Below, piece after piece: positions 29,991 to 38,594 of a stretch of 64,000 nucleotides of DNA. How positions within the stretch are numbered: position 1 is the first letter of the stretch; every line of letters begins with the position of its first letter. The DNA comes from Actinocatenispora rupis (GTDB lineage Bacteria > Actinomycetota > Actinomycetes > Mycobacteriales > Micromonosporaceae), in contig NZ_BOMB01000028.1 of NCBI RefSeq assembly GCF_016861975.1, positions 94,302-158,301 of the forward strand. Direction: 5' to 3'. A model generated the notes under the pieces. The model saw nothing but the letters and a program-made list of their open reading frames with translations. It ran no database searches and was not told where the DNA came from. The position numbers and the translations under genes are program-made.

Positions 29991-30112
29991 GCTGACGCGC
30001 AGATCCGTCAGCGTCAACTGACTTGAGCCGGCCACACGCAACTCTCATGGTTCCACAACGCGGACCCCGCGCCGACCATTCCCCGCCCTCCGGCGGCCCG
30101 ATGGGACCGGGG

Positions 30113-30772
30113 TCACCGCCGCCCGGCGGGAGGCGACCCGAGCACCGGCAGATCCTCGCCCCCTGGTACGACCGGGAGCTGGTCGGTGCGCGGCTCGTCC
30201 GGTTCCGCCCGGCGACGGCCGGACCGGCGCGGCGCATCCGGTACCGCGGACGGGCCCGAGCGGGCGACCGGCGGGTGGAACAGCGCCTCGCGTACGCGGG
30301 CGGCGGTGGACTCGGACGGCACCTCCGGCGCGTCACCCCAGCCGACCGGCGCGTCGTGCCGTTCACCGACCACCGCCGTACCGGGTGCGGCGCGCCGGTC
30401 GCCGTCCGCCGCCCGTTCACGCCGGGCGGCGGGGAACGCGTCGGACAGCGCGTGCCGGCCGGGCCGGGAGACGGCGGGCGCGACCTGCGCCGGCGCACCC
30501 GGCCGCAGCGGTACGGATCCGGCGCCGCGGGGCGGGCCGGCGGGCGGCGGGGCGCCGGGACGCGCCGCGCACACGTCCCCGAGTACGCCGTCGGCGACCT
30601 CCCAGGTCGGGCACGGCCACGGCGACCGGCACCGGGCGCAGTCGGCGCCGAGCAGGGTGTCGGGCTGGTGGCCGTGCCACAGGTCGGCGGCGAGCGACCA
30701 CGCGGTCCGCTCGACGACGGCGACCGGCGCGTCGACCGGCGGCGGATCGTCCAACGTGTACGGGCTGCGCAT
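30113..30772 (-). CDS. Hypothetical protein with HxP...CxxC zinc-finger-like segment
   Basis: 219 residues. Only the first third is ordered: residues about 12-60 contain AWSLAADLWHGHQP, LLGADCARCRSPWPCPTWEVADGV, a His plus several Cys arranged like a small metal-binding element that recurs in Micromonosporaceae hypothetical proteins. The remainder is Pro/Ala/Arg-rich and probably disordered. ATG 30772 is preceded by GAGGAGG about 12 bases upstream; the frame extends further upstream but without better start signals. It lies upstream of dnaK on the same strand, 176 bases before the dnaK start codon. Function unknown. Confidence 0.6.
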   Translation of the reverse strand: MRSPYTLDDPPPVDAPVAVVERTAWSLAADLWHGHQPDTLLGADCARCRSPWPCPTWEVADGVLGDVCAARPGAPPPAGPPRGAGSVPLRPGAPAQVAPAVSRPGRHALSDAFPAARRERAADGDRRAAPGTAVVGERHDAPVGWGDAPEVPSESTAARVREALFHPPVARSGPSAVPDAPRRSGRRRAEPDEPRTDQLPVVPGGEDLPVLGSPPAGRR

Positions 30773-31459
30773 CGGTGCGGGTACCTCCTCTGTCCGCGGC
30801 GGATGCCGCGGCGGGCTGGCGGGGGCCCCGACCGGGGGTTCCCGCGGTCGAGGCACTGCCGCCTCCACCTCTCCAGCGGCCCGTACGGTGTGCACTCCGC
30901 GCGGGCCGTGCGGACCCCGGCGTACCCCGGTGCCCTGGTTCCTGCGGGGCTGGGTGCCCCCGCGGTCGGACCGACGGTGCCGCCGTCCCGGCCGGGCGGT
31001 CGGACCCGGCTGTCCCGGGGCGACCTACTCGGGATAACGGACCACGACCGAGAGCGGTCACGCCAACACGTCAGGTGATATCAGCAGCACACGTGGGTCG
31101 TAACGGACGCCGCGCCAGCCCGGGACGCCAGCGGTGAACGCGCCCCGTCGCGTACGGCCGGGAACGGCACGGCACGGCCTAAGAGGTCCTCACAGAAGGA
31201 CTGTCGGCGCCTGGCGGACTCAGGACGACGCTGCCGACGTTGTCGGCACAGTCGCGTACAACACCGGTATGCGACTGCACCTCCGCCTTGACAGCCCCGC
31301 CCTGAGCCTCGCCAGCCAACCGACGCCTCTCTGTTGGACCTCTAAGGTGATGCGCACCGGCCGACCACGACGCGTACGCGCGAAAGGGTGGGCGGGACGC
31401 TAGGCTACCGACGAGTAATAAGCTGTCGGCAGCCGTCAACCCCGGGAGGAACGCGGACC
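30773..31459. other. Long intergenic region before the Fe-S reductase gene
   Basis: 687 bases without a convincing gene. It holds an imperfect 29-bp palindrome at 31226-31254, a TACAAC hexamer 6 bases before an ATG (31269, only 44 codons, MRLHLRLDS..., not reported as a gene), and a TAGGCT hexamer near 31401. The region probably contains the divergent promoters. No RNA gene was recognised. Confidence 0.5.
31226..31254. promoter_or_regulatory. Imperfect 29-bp palindrome, putative operator
   Basis: Core TGCCGAC-gtt-GTCGGCA (31232-31248) is perfect, and outer CGAC/GTCG arms extend it, 11 of 13 pairs matching. It overlaps a possible promoter (TACAAC at 31257). The cognate regulator is unknown. 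Confidence 0.45.
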
Positions 31460-33709
31460 ATGCACGCGCTCCAGATCGTCGCCACGGTCGTGGCGTGGCT
31501 GGCCTTCGTCGCCGCCGTCGTCATGGCAGCCCGCGCCGTACGGCACTTCGTCCGGCTGTTCCGGGTGGGCGCCGCGGACCCGGACCGGTTCACCGACAAG
31601 GGCCGGCGTACCGGCACGATGCTGCGCGAGATCCTCGGGCACACGCGGATGCTCAAGTGGACCCGGATCGGCGTCGCGCACTGGTTCGTGATGGTCGCGT
31701 TCGGCGCGCTGATCTTCACGCTCGTCGAGGCGCACGGCGAGGTGTCGAACCCGCGGTTCCACTGGCCGCTGTTCGGCGGCTGGGCCGTGTACGGGCTGGT
31801 CATGGAGCTGATCGCGGGGCTGTGCTGGCTCGGCATCTCGTTCCTGATCGTCACGCGGTGGATCAACCTGCCGCGCTGGAAGTCCCGGTCCCGGTTCCTC
31901 GGCTCCACCGCCTGGCAGGCGTACTACGTCGAGTGGACGGTCTTCACGATCTGCGCGTCGATCTTCGCGATCCGCGCGTTCAAGGTGGCCGCCGGCGACT
32001 TCCCGTACCCGACGTGGGCGACGCCGCTGTCGCACGGGCTCGGCGCGCTGTTCTCCGGGCTGTCCGAGTCGACCGCGCTGAACCTGGTCACGGTCGCCGC
32101 GCTGGTCAAGATCCTGGTGTCGTGGATCTGGTTCATCGTGATCTCGCTGAACCTGACCATGGGCGTGGCCTGGCACCGGTTCCTCGCGTTCTTCAACATC
32201 TTCTTCAAGCGGAACGCCGACGGCGCGGTCGCGCTCGGCCCGCTGCGGCCGATGATGTCCGGCGGCAAGCCCCTCGACTTCGAGGAGGCCGACCCGGAGA
32301 AGGACCCGTTCGGGGTCAGCCAGGTCGAGCAGTTCACGTGGAAGGGCCTGCTCGACTTCTCCACCTGTACCGAGTGCGGCCGGTGCCAGTCGCAGTGCCC
32401 GGCGTGGAACACGGGCAAGCCGCTGTCGCCCAAGCTCATGATCATGTCGCTGCGGGACCACGCGCACGCGAAGGCGCCGTACCTGATGGCGGGTGGTGGC
32501 AAGGACGCCGCCGGCGAGGAGACCGCGACCCAGGAGCAGCTGGCGGGGGTGGACGCGCTGGCGCTGGCCGAGGCGGACCGGCCGCTCATCGGCGGCCCCG
32601 ACGACAACGGGATCATCGACCCGGACGTGCTGTGGTCCTGCACCACCTGCGGCGCCTGCGTCGAGCAGTGCCCCGTCGACATCGAGCACGTCGACCACAT
32701 CGTCGACATGCGGCGGTACCAGGTGCTCATCGAGTCGAGCTTCCCGACGGAGGCCGGCGTGATGCTGCGGAACCTGGAGAACAAGGGCAACCCGTGGGGC
32801 GCCAACCCGAACACCCGCGAGGACTGGACCAAGAGCCTCGACTTCGAGATCCCGCGGGTGGGCAGCGACGAGGCCGCCGACTTCGAGTACCTGTACTGGG
32901 TGGGGTGCGCGGGCGCGTTCGACGACCGGGCGAAGAAGACGGCGAAGGCCGTGGCCACGCTGCTGCACGAGGCGGGCGTGAAGTTCGCGATCCTCGGCGA
33001 GGGCGAGACGTGCACGGGCGACCCGGCGCGGCGGATGGGCAACGAGTTCCTGTTCCAGATGATGGCGCAGCAGAACGTGGAGACGCTGAACGAGGCGTTC
33101 GAGGGGCGCGAGGGCAAGGCGCAGCGGAAGATCGTCGCGTCCTGCCCGCACTGCTTCAACACGCTGGGCCGGGAGTACCCGCAGGTGGGCGGGGAGTACT
33201 CGGTGGTGCACCACACGCAGCTGCTGGCGGACCTGGTGGCGGCGGGGAAGTTGACGCCGGTGACGCCGGTCGACGGTGGCGTGACCTTCCACGACCCGTG
33301 CTACCTGGGCCGGCACAACCGGGTGTTCGCGCCGCCGCGTGAGGTACTCGGTGCCGTGGCGGATGCACGAGCGTCGCAGGTCGGCTCGACCGGGGACGGC
33401 GCGGCGGCGGACGGCGGTGGCGTGACCGAGATGTCCAGGTTCGCGGAGCGGTCGTTCTGCTGCGGTGCGGGCGGCGCGCGGATGTGGATGGAGGAGCGGA
33501 TCGGCAAGCGCATCAACATCGAACGGGTCGAGGAGGCCCGGTCGACCGGTGCGAAGACGCTCGCCGTGGCCTGCCCGTTCTGCATGACGATGATGTCGGA
33601 CGGGGTGAACGCGACGAAGCCGGACGGGGTGGACGCGGAGCAGGACGTCGAGGTCGTGGACGTGGCGACCGTACTGTTGCGGTCGCTCGGCGACGGCGCG
33701 CGCGGGTAG
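31460..33709 (+). CDS. Membrane-bound Fe-S reductase, HdrD/GlpC-like (IspQ/Rv0338c type)
   Basis: 749 residues. N-terminus with about five to six helices (residues 1-240) resembling a b-type cytochrome membrane anchor, then two [4Fe-4S] motifs CTECGRCQSQCP (about residue 304) and CTTCGACVEQCP (about 395), then two CCG-type domains (HDPCYLGRHN and ERSFCCGAGGARMW) like heterodisulfide reductase subunit D. This architecture equals the mycobacterial Fe-S reductase Rv0338c, thought to pass electrons between quinones and a cytoplasmic partner. ATG 31460 has GGGAGGA upstream. Long upstream gap suggests its own promoter. Confidence 0.92.
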   Translation: MHALQIVATVVAWLAFVAAVVMAARAVRHFVRLFRVGAADPDRFTDKGRRTGTMLREILGHTRMLKWTRIGVAHWFVMVAFGALIFTLVEAHGEVSNPRFHWPLFGGWAVYGLVMELIAGLCWLGISFLIVTRWINLPRWKSRSRFLGSTAWQAYYVEWTVFTICASIFAIRAFKVAAGDFPYPTWATPLSHGLGALFSGLSESTALNLVTVAALVKILVSWIWFIVISLNLTMGVAWHRFLAFFNIFFKRNADGAVALGPLRPMMSGGKPLDFEEADPEKDPFGVSQVEQFTWKGLLDFSTCTECGRCQSQCPAWNTGKPLSPKLMIMSLRDHAHAKAPYLMAGGGKDAAGEETATQEQLAGVDALALAEADRPLIGGPDDNGIIDPDVLWSCTTCGACVEQCPVDIEHVDHIVDMRRYQVLIESSFPTEAGVMLRNLENKGNPWGANPNTREDWTKSLDFEIPRVGSDEAADFEYLYWVGCAGAFDDRAKKTAKAVATLLHEAGVKFAILGEGETCTGDPARRMGNEFLFQMMAQQNVETLNEAFEGREGKAQRKIVASCPHCFNTLGREYPQVGGEYSVVHHTQLLADLVAAGKLTPVTPVDGGVTFHDPCYLGRHNRVFAPPREVLGAVADARASQVGSTGDGAAADGGGVTEMSRFAERSFCCGAGGARMWMEERIGKRINIERVEEARSTGAKTLAVACPFCMTMMSDGVNATKPDGVDAEQDVEVVDVATVLLRSLGDGARG

Positions 33710-33719
33710 GCTGCCTGTC

Positions 33720-34358
33720 GTGGAACGCGGGGCCGGGCAGGACGGCGAGGATCACCTACCCGAGGTGGGTGGACCGGCCGGAGAGCGTGGCGTGCCCGGC
33801 GAACCCCGCGTCAACGGGCGGGAGCCGAGACTGGCGGCCAACCCGGTCGATCCCGCCGCCGACCCGGACGCCCCGCTCCCCGACCCGGACGACGCGGCGT
33901 GGATCCGCCACAAGCCACCGTTCTACTACCAGCCGCGGGTCCTGCTGGCGTTCCTGATCGTGATCCTGTTCGTGGGTGCGGTGGCGCTCGCGTCGCGGCA
34001 CCCGACGTGGCCGCCGAAGGCGCAGTGCGGCACGCCGGCGATGGCGAGTTCCACCGACCACGTCAAGAAGGGCTACCCGGTGTACTGGGCGGCCACCGGC
34101 GCGGCGGGCACGTACGCGGTGACGTTCGGGGCGAAGTCGGCGCGGATGTCCGGCGGGAAGCTGGTGGTGACGGGCAGCGAGTCGATGGCGGAGGGAGCGG
34201 CGTTCGTGGTGCGGCAGCCCGCGACGCTGACCGGCTGCCGGTGGATCGCGCACGTGACGAATCCGTTCCCGACGGGTGAGTACCATCTGCGGCTGTTCCG
34301 GATCTCCGGGGACACGGCGACGCAGGTGGCCGCCACCCGGGTCGACTCGGACGGGTGA
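33720..34358 (+). CDS. Single-span membrane protein of unknown function
   Basis: 212 residues. A charged, Pro/Asp-rich cytoplasmic N-terminus (about 65 residues), one helix near residues 72-92 (VLLAFLIVILFVGAVALAS) and an extracellular C-terminal domain with two Cys (KAQCGTP and LTGCRW) that may form a disulfide; it contains YPVYWAATGAAGTYAVTFGA. Its GTG 33720 is 7 bases after TAGGCT, which overlaps the stop codon of the Fe-S reductase, so a leaderless internal promoter is likely. Its TGA overlaps the next GTG, pointing to coupling with the CBS-type transporter genes. No recognised family. Confidence 0.75.
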   Translation: MERGAGQDGEDHLPEVGGPAGERGVPGEPRVNGREPRLAANPVDPAADPDAPLPDPDDAAWIRHKPPFYYQPRVLLAFLIVILFVGAVALASRHPTWPPKAQCGTPAMASSTDHVKKGYPVYWAATGAAGTYAVTFGAKSARMSGGKLVVTGSESMAEGAAFVVRQPATLTGCRWIAHVTNPFPTGEYHLRLFRISGDTATQVAATRVDSDG

Positions 34359-35746
34359 TCGCGCTGTCGACGTGGCTTCCGCTGGTCGCCTTCGTGCTGC
34401 TCACCGGGGCGAACGCGTTCTTCGTCGTGGCGGAGTACTCGCTGGTCACGGCGGATCGGGCGGTGATCGAGCAGCGCGCGGCGGGCGGTGACCGGCGGGC
34501 GCGCGGGGTGACGGCGGCGTTCCGGACGTTGTCGTTCCAGCTGTCGGGCGCGCAGCTCGGGGTGACGCTGAGCGCGCTGCTCACCGGTTACCTTGCGCAG
34601 CCGGCGCTGGCGCGGCTGCTGAAGCCGCTGTTCGCGGGGCTCGGTGGCGCGGCGGCGGCGAACATCGCGGCGGTACTCGCGCTCGTGGTGGCGACGCTGT
34701 TCTCGATGCTGTTCGGTGAGCTGATCCCGAAGAACGCGACGTTGGCGAAGCCGATGGGCGCGGTGCTCGCGGTGACGCCGATCCTGCGCGGCTTCTCGGC
34801 GGTGTTCGGCTGGCTGATCCGCATCCTGAACGGTTCGGCCAACGCCGTCGTACGGCGGCTCGGGGTGGAGCCGCAGGACGAGCTGGCGAGTGCCCGTTCG
34901 CCGGAGGAGCTGGGGCTGCTGGCGGCGATGTCGGCGCGGGCCGGCGCGCTGCCGCGGGAGACGGCGATGCTGCTGCAGCGCACGATCCGGTTCGGCGACA
35001 AGCGGGCGGCGGAGGCGATGACGCCGCGGGTGGACGTGGTGGCGCTGCCGGCCGAGGCGACCGTGACCGACCTGTTCGAGGCGGCGCGCGAGTCGGGCCG
35101 CAGCCGCTTCCCGGTGTACGTCGACACGCTCGACCAGATCGTCGGGGTCGCCGCGATCAACGACGCGCTCGCCGTACCACCGGGTCGGCGGCACGCCACC
35201 CTGGTACGCCGGGTCGCGCGCGAGCCGGTGTTCGTACCGGAGTCGCTGGACCTGGACGGGGTGTTGTCGGCGCTGCGCAGCGCGGACCGGGACCTGGCCG
35301 TGGTGGTCGACGAGTACGGCGGCACCGACGGGGTCGTGACGGTCGAGGATCTCGTCGAGGAACTGGTCGGCGACATCGAGGACGAGTACGACGAGGCGGG
35401 TGTGCTGCGGCACGGGCCGGAGTCGGCGCCGCTGGCCGCAACGGGCGAGTCGGTGGACGTGACCGCGCCGGGCGTGGACCCGGCGAAGCTGGTGCCGGGC
35501 GTGCTGCGCGCGGACGAGTTGGCCGAACAGACCGGTTTCCGGCTCCCCGAGGGGCCGTACGAGACGCTCGCCGGGTTCCTGATGGCCGAGCTGGGGCACA
35601 TCCCGGTGGACGGCGAGACGGTGGCGTACGAGGGCTGGGAGTTCAGCGTGACGTCGGTGGAGCGGCACCGGATCGAGCAGGTACGGGTGCAGCCGCCGGC
35701 CGACTGGGAGCCGCCCAGCGGGTACGTGCCGGAGGAGTCGGCGTGA
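34355..35746 (+). CDS. CNNM/CorC-type CBS-domain transporter (hemolysin family), first copy
   Basis: 463 residues. N-terminal CNNM (DUF21) membrane domain: FVLLTGANAFFVVAEYSLV, LSFQLSGAQLGVTLSALLTGYL and FGELIPKNATLAKP, followed by a CBS pair (about residues 215-340; MTPRVDVVALP, SRFPVYVDTLDQIVGVAAI, VVVDEYGGTDGVVTVEDLVEE) and the C-terminal CorC_HlyC domain. Members are linked to Mg2+/Co2+ efflux and resistance. It is in a chain of three genes with 4-base overlaps on both sides (GTGA), so they are translated together. Despite the name hemolysin family, ion transport is the supported role. Confidence 0.92.
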   Translation: MIALSTWLPLVAFVLLTGANAFFVVAEYSLVTADRAVIEQRAAGGDRRARGVTAAFRTLSFQLSGAQLGVTLSALLTGYLAQPALARLLKPLFAGLGGAAAANIAAVLALVVATLFSMLFGELIPKNATLAKPMGAVLAVTPILRGFSAVFGWLIRILNGSANAVVRRLGVEPQDELASARSPEELGLLAAMSARAGALPRETAMLLQRTIRFGDKRAAEAMTPRVDVVALPAEATVTDLFEAARESGRSRFPVYVDTLDQIVGVAAINDALAVPPGRRHATLVRRVAREPVFVPESLDLDGVLSALRSADRDLAVVVDEYGGTDGVVTVEDLVEELVGDIEDEYDEAGVLRHGPESAPLAATGESVDVTAPGVDPAKLVPGVLRADELAEQTGFRLPEGPYETLAGFLMAELGHIPVDGETVAYEGWEFSVTSVERHRIEQVRVQPPADWEPPSGYVPEESA

Positions 35747-36768
35747 ACGTCGGTGCGCTGGTCGTCACGGTGGTCCTGCTGGCGGGGAACGCCTTCTTCG
35801 TGGCGAGCGAGTTCGCGGTCATCGCGTCGCGGCGTACGCAGATCCAGTCGGCGGCGTCGCAGTCGCGGCGGGCCCGGTGGACGCTGTCGGCGATGGGGCA
35901 GCTGCCGCTGATGGTGGCGGGCACCCAGCTCGGCGTGACGATCTGCTCGCTGGGGCTGGGTGCGGCGGCCGAACCGGCGATCGCGCACCTGCTGGTGGTG
36001 CCGTTCGAGTGGGCGCACCTGCCCGAGGATCTGGTACATCCGGTCGCGTTCGTGCTGGCGCTGGCGATCGTGACGTACCTGCACACGGTGCTGGGCGAGA
36101 TGGTGCCGAAGAACCTGACGCTCGTCGGGCCGGAACGCGCGGTGCTGTGGCTGGGTCCGCCGCTGCTGGCGTTCTGCACGGTCACGAAGCCGGTACTGGT
36201 GGCGGTGCAGTGGCTGGCCGGGTTGGTACTCAAGGCGTTCCGGATCGATCCGCCGGACGAGGCGAAGACCGTGTACACGGCGGAGGAGCTGGCCGGTCTC
36301 GTCGCCGAGTCGCGTACCGAGGGTTTGTTGGAGGAGTCGGAGCACCAGCGGATCTCGGGCGCGCTGGCGCTGACCCGGCGTACGGCGCGGGAGGCGTTGC
36401 GGCCGTGGCGCGAGGTGGTCACGGTGCCGGACGACATCTCGCCGGCGGCGCTGGAACTGACCGCGACGCGCACCGGACGGTCCCGGTTTCCGGTGGTGGC
36501 GCGGGCTTCCCGGCGGGTGACCGGGTTCGTGCACGTGAAGGACGTCCTCGACGTCACCGGTACGGCGCGGCGCCAGCCGATCGCGGCGGAGGTCGTACGG
36601 CCGCTGGCGGTGGCGCCGCCGGACCGTACGCTGGCGGACCTGTTGCTGTCGATGCGCCGGGACCGCCACCACATCGTGCTGGTCGGCAGCGGCGGCGAAC
36701 CCCTCGGCATCGTCACGCTGGACGACGTACTGTCCGCGGTCGTCGGGAGCGCCACGCCGGCCCGATGA
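35743..36768 (+). CDS. CNNM/CorC-type CBS-domain transporter, second copy
   Basis: 341 residues, a shorter paralogue of the gene before it. CNNM domain: LLAGNAFFVASEFAVIASRR, MVAGTQLGVTICSLGLGA and LGEMVPKNLTLVGPERA; CBS pair from about residue 210 (LRPWREVVTVPDD, SRFPVVARASRRVTGFVHVKDVLDV, HHIVLVGSGGEPLGIVTLDDVLSA). The C-terminal CorC_HlyC domain is missing, ending soon after the second CBS motif. Such long/short tandem pairs are common in actinobacteria and may form heterodimers. GTG 35743 overlaps the preceding stop by 4 bases. A strong hairpin follows. Confidence 0.92.
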   Translation: MNVGALVVTVVLLAGNAFFVASEFAVIASRRTQIQSAASQSRRARWTLSAMGQLPLMVAGTQLGVTICSLGLGAAAEPAIAHLLVVPFEWAHLPEDLVHPVAFVLALAIVTYLHTVLGEMVPKNLTLVGPERAVLWLGPPLLAFCTVTKPVLVAVQWLAGLVLKAFRIDPPDEAKTVYTAEELAGLVAESRTEGLLEESEHQRISGALALTRRTAREALRPWREVVTVPDDISPAALELTATRTGRSRFPVVARASRRVTGFVHVKDVLDVTGTARRQPIAAEVVRPLAVAPPDRTLADLLLSMRRDRHHIVLVGSGGEPLGIVTLDDVLSAVVGSATPAR

Positions 36769-36822
36769 TCCCGGCCACTCCTTGCCCGCGCTGACAACCG
36801 TTCCCGGGGTACGGAGAGTCCT

Positions 36823-36865
36823 CCCGGTGACCGGACCGTCCCGTGTGGACGGTCCGGTCACCGGG
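36823..36865. terminator. Bidirectional terminator hairpin
   Basis: A perfect 18-bp stem (CCCGGTGACCGGACCGTC with its mate) and a 7-base loop, between the convergent CBS-transporter and SDR genes. Confidence 0.7.
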
Positions 36866-36935
36866 CTCCCCGGGTCCGGACCGGGGTGTTCCGGGCCCGG
36901 GGCCACACCCGGTCGTACGCGGTGAGCGGGCGGGG

Positions 36936-37721
36936 TCAGATGCTCTTGAGGGTGCCGCCGTCGATGACGAAGTCGGCGCCGGTGATGTTGCGCGCGCGGC
37001 CGGATGCCAGGAACAGCACCAGATCGGCCACCTCGGCGGGTTCGCTGACCCGTCCGGTGGCGACGGACATCGCCTCGGGCAGGATCGTGTCGAGTACCTC
37101 GTCGGGGGTGGCGCCGGACGGTCCGCCGACGATCTCGCCGAAGCCGCCGGGCGCCGTCCACATCGGCGTACGGACCAGTCCGGGCGAGACGACGTTGGCG
37201 CGGATGCCGTCCGCGGCGTACGACTCGGAGACGACCTTGCTGTAGTTCGTCAGTGCGGCCTTGGCCGCGGAGTACGGGGCGACGAACGCGGCGGGCAGCT
37301 TGGCGTTGAGCGAGCTGACCGTGACGATCGAGGCGTTGTCGCGGCCCTTCATGGCGGGGATGGCGGCGCGCGTGGCGCGGACCGCGCTGTACAGGGTGAT
37401 GTCGAAGATGCGGTGCCACTGCTCGTCGGTGAAGTCGATGACGGACGCGGCGGGCTCGCTCGCCCCGACGTTGTTGACGAGCACGTCGACCCCGCCGTAC
37501 GTCTCGACGGCGGTGGCGACGAGCGCGGCCGGTCCGTCCGATGTGGACAGATCGACCGGTACTGCGGTGACGCCGCTCAGCGCGGCGAGCTCGGCGGTGA
37601 CGGTACGGGCGCCGGCGACGACGTGCGCCCCCTCGGCCGCGAACGCGGCGGCGACGGCGAGGCCGATGCCCTTGCTGGCGCCGGTGACGACGACGGTCTT
37701 GTCGGTGAAGCTGGTGTCCAT
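36936..37721 (-). CDS. SDR family oxidoreductase
   Basis: 261 residues. Complete classical SDR motifs: TGASKGIG (residues 14-21), NNVG in place of NNAG, TVSSLN with the catalytic Ser and PYSAAK with Tyr and Lys; ends GADFVIDGGTLKSI. GARTV after the second strand suggests NADP. Divergent from a TetR gene 125 bases away, with direct repeats in the gap, so the TetR protein probably represses it. Resembles regulator-linked SDRs that remove reactive carbonyls. Substrate unknown. Confidence 0.88.
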   Translation of the reverse strand: MDTSFTDKTVVVTGASKGIGLAVAAAFAAEGAHVVAGARTVTAELAALSGVTAVPVDLSTSDGPAALVATAVETYGGVDVLVNNVGASEPAASVIDFTDEQWHRIFDITLYSAVRATRAAIPAMKGRDNASIVTVSSLNAKLPAAFVAPYSAAKAALTNYSKVVSESYAADGIRANVVSPGLVRTPMWTAPGGFGEIVGGPSGATPDEVLDTILPEAMSVATGRVSEPAEVADLVLFLASGRARNITGADFVIDGGTLKSI

Positions 37722-37765
37722 GCGGTCCAGCGTGCCGGCGGGGCGAGTGCTCCGTCTGGCAGCTT

Positions 37766-37819
37766 TCGGACCCGTCGTTCGGACCCGACAAAAGTGCGTG
37801 CCACGAATTCTTGCGTGCC
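37766..37819. promoter_or_regulatory. Direct repeats in the SDR/TetR divergent promoter
   Basis: TCGGACCCG occurs at 37766 and 37779, and TGCGTGCC at 37795 and 37812 (17-bp spacing). They occupy the 125-base gap between divergent genes. Which pair is the TetR site cannot be told from sequence. Confidence 0.4.
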
Positions 37820-37846
37820 GCGCACGTTTACGGTTAGGCTCGGTGC

Positions 37847-38449
37847 ATGGACACGACGCGTACCGGGGGACTGCGGGAACGCAAGAAGGAGCAGACCCGC
37901 GCCGCGCTGAGCTGGGCGGCGCTGCGGCTCACCGTCGAGCGCGGCTTCGACAACGTCAAGGTGGAGGACATCGCCACCGAGGCCGGCGTGTCCCCGCGGA
38001 CGTACAACAACTACTTCTCCAGCAAGGCGGAGGCGATCGTCTGGCGCCACCTGAACCGGGCGCGGCAGGCCGCCGACGTGATCCGGGCGCGGCCCGCCGA
38101 CGAGCCGCTGTGGGACGCGGTGACCGCCGCCGTCCTCGCGCACGCCGGATCCGAACACGACGAACCCGACCCCGAGTGGACCGCCGGGGTACGGCTGATG
38201 ATGACCGAGCCGGCGCTCCTCGGCGAGATGCACAAGGCGTACGCGGCGGCCAACGACGCCTGCGCCGAGGCCATCGCCGAACGCATCGGCGCCGACCCAC
38301 ACGACATGTACCCGAGGCTGGTGGCCGGGGCGGTCGGTGTCGCGACCCAGCTCGCCAGCGAACTGTGGCTGACGGCCGACCCGCCGGTACCGCTGGCGGC
38401 GTTGCTGCGCGACGCGCTCGACGAGCTCGGCGGCGGCCTGGCCCGCTGA
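37847..38449 (+). CDS. TetR/AcrR family regulator
   Basis: 200 residues. DNA-binding domain RERKKEQTRAALSWAALRLTVERGFDNVKVEDIATEAGVSPRTYNNYFSSKAEAI, the type seen in mycofactocin- or acyl-related TetR regulators with the NNYFSSK signature. The C-terminal ligand domain includes MMTEPALLGEMHKAY. ATG 37847 lies 6 bases after TAGGCT, so the mRNA is probably leaderless. It is divergent from the SDR and upstream of an FAD-dependent monooxygenase on the same strand. A 17-bp tandem duplication spans its stop codon. Confidence 0.88.
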   Translation: MDTTRTGGLRERKKEQTRAALSWAALRLTVERGFDNVKVEDIATEAGVSPRTYNNYFSSKAEAIVWRHLNRARQAADVIRARPADEPLWDAVTAAVLAHAGSEHDEPDPEWTAGVRLMMTEPALLGEMHKAYAAANDACAEAIAERIGADPHDMYPRLVAGAVGVATQLASELWLTADPPVPLAALLRDALDELGGGLAR

Positions 38450-38477
38450 CCGTGCGGGTGCGCTGACCGTGCGGGTG
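38444..38477 (+). repeat. 17-bp tandem duplication across the TetR stop codon
   Basis: CGCTGACCGTGCGGGTG occurs twice head to tail, followed by a partial third copy CGCTGA. The first copy holds the stop codon of the TetR gene, so the duplication does not change the protein. Confidence 0.8.
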
Positions 38478-38594
38478 CGCTGAATCCCTTACCCCACAAC
38501 CACATCCGACCTGTACGGGTCGCGGTCCGTCGTGCCCGCGTGCCGGTACGGGTGGCGGAGCCGTGCCCTGGTACGGCAGCGAGAGGAGCACACC

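Noticed and set aside
31269..31403. 44-codon reading (MRLHLRLDS...) after TACAAC-N6-ATG
   Set aside because: Composition and length give no support beyond the hexamer; no homologue recognised. Mentioned only in the gap entry.
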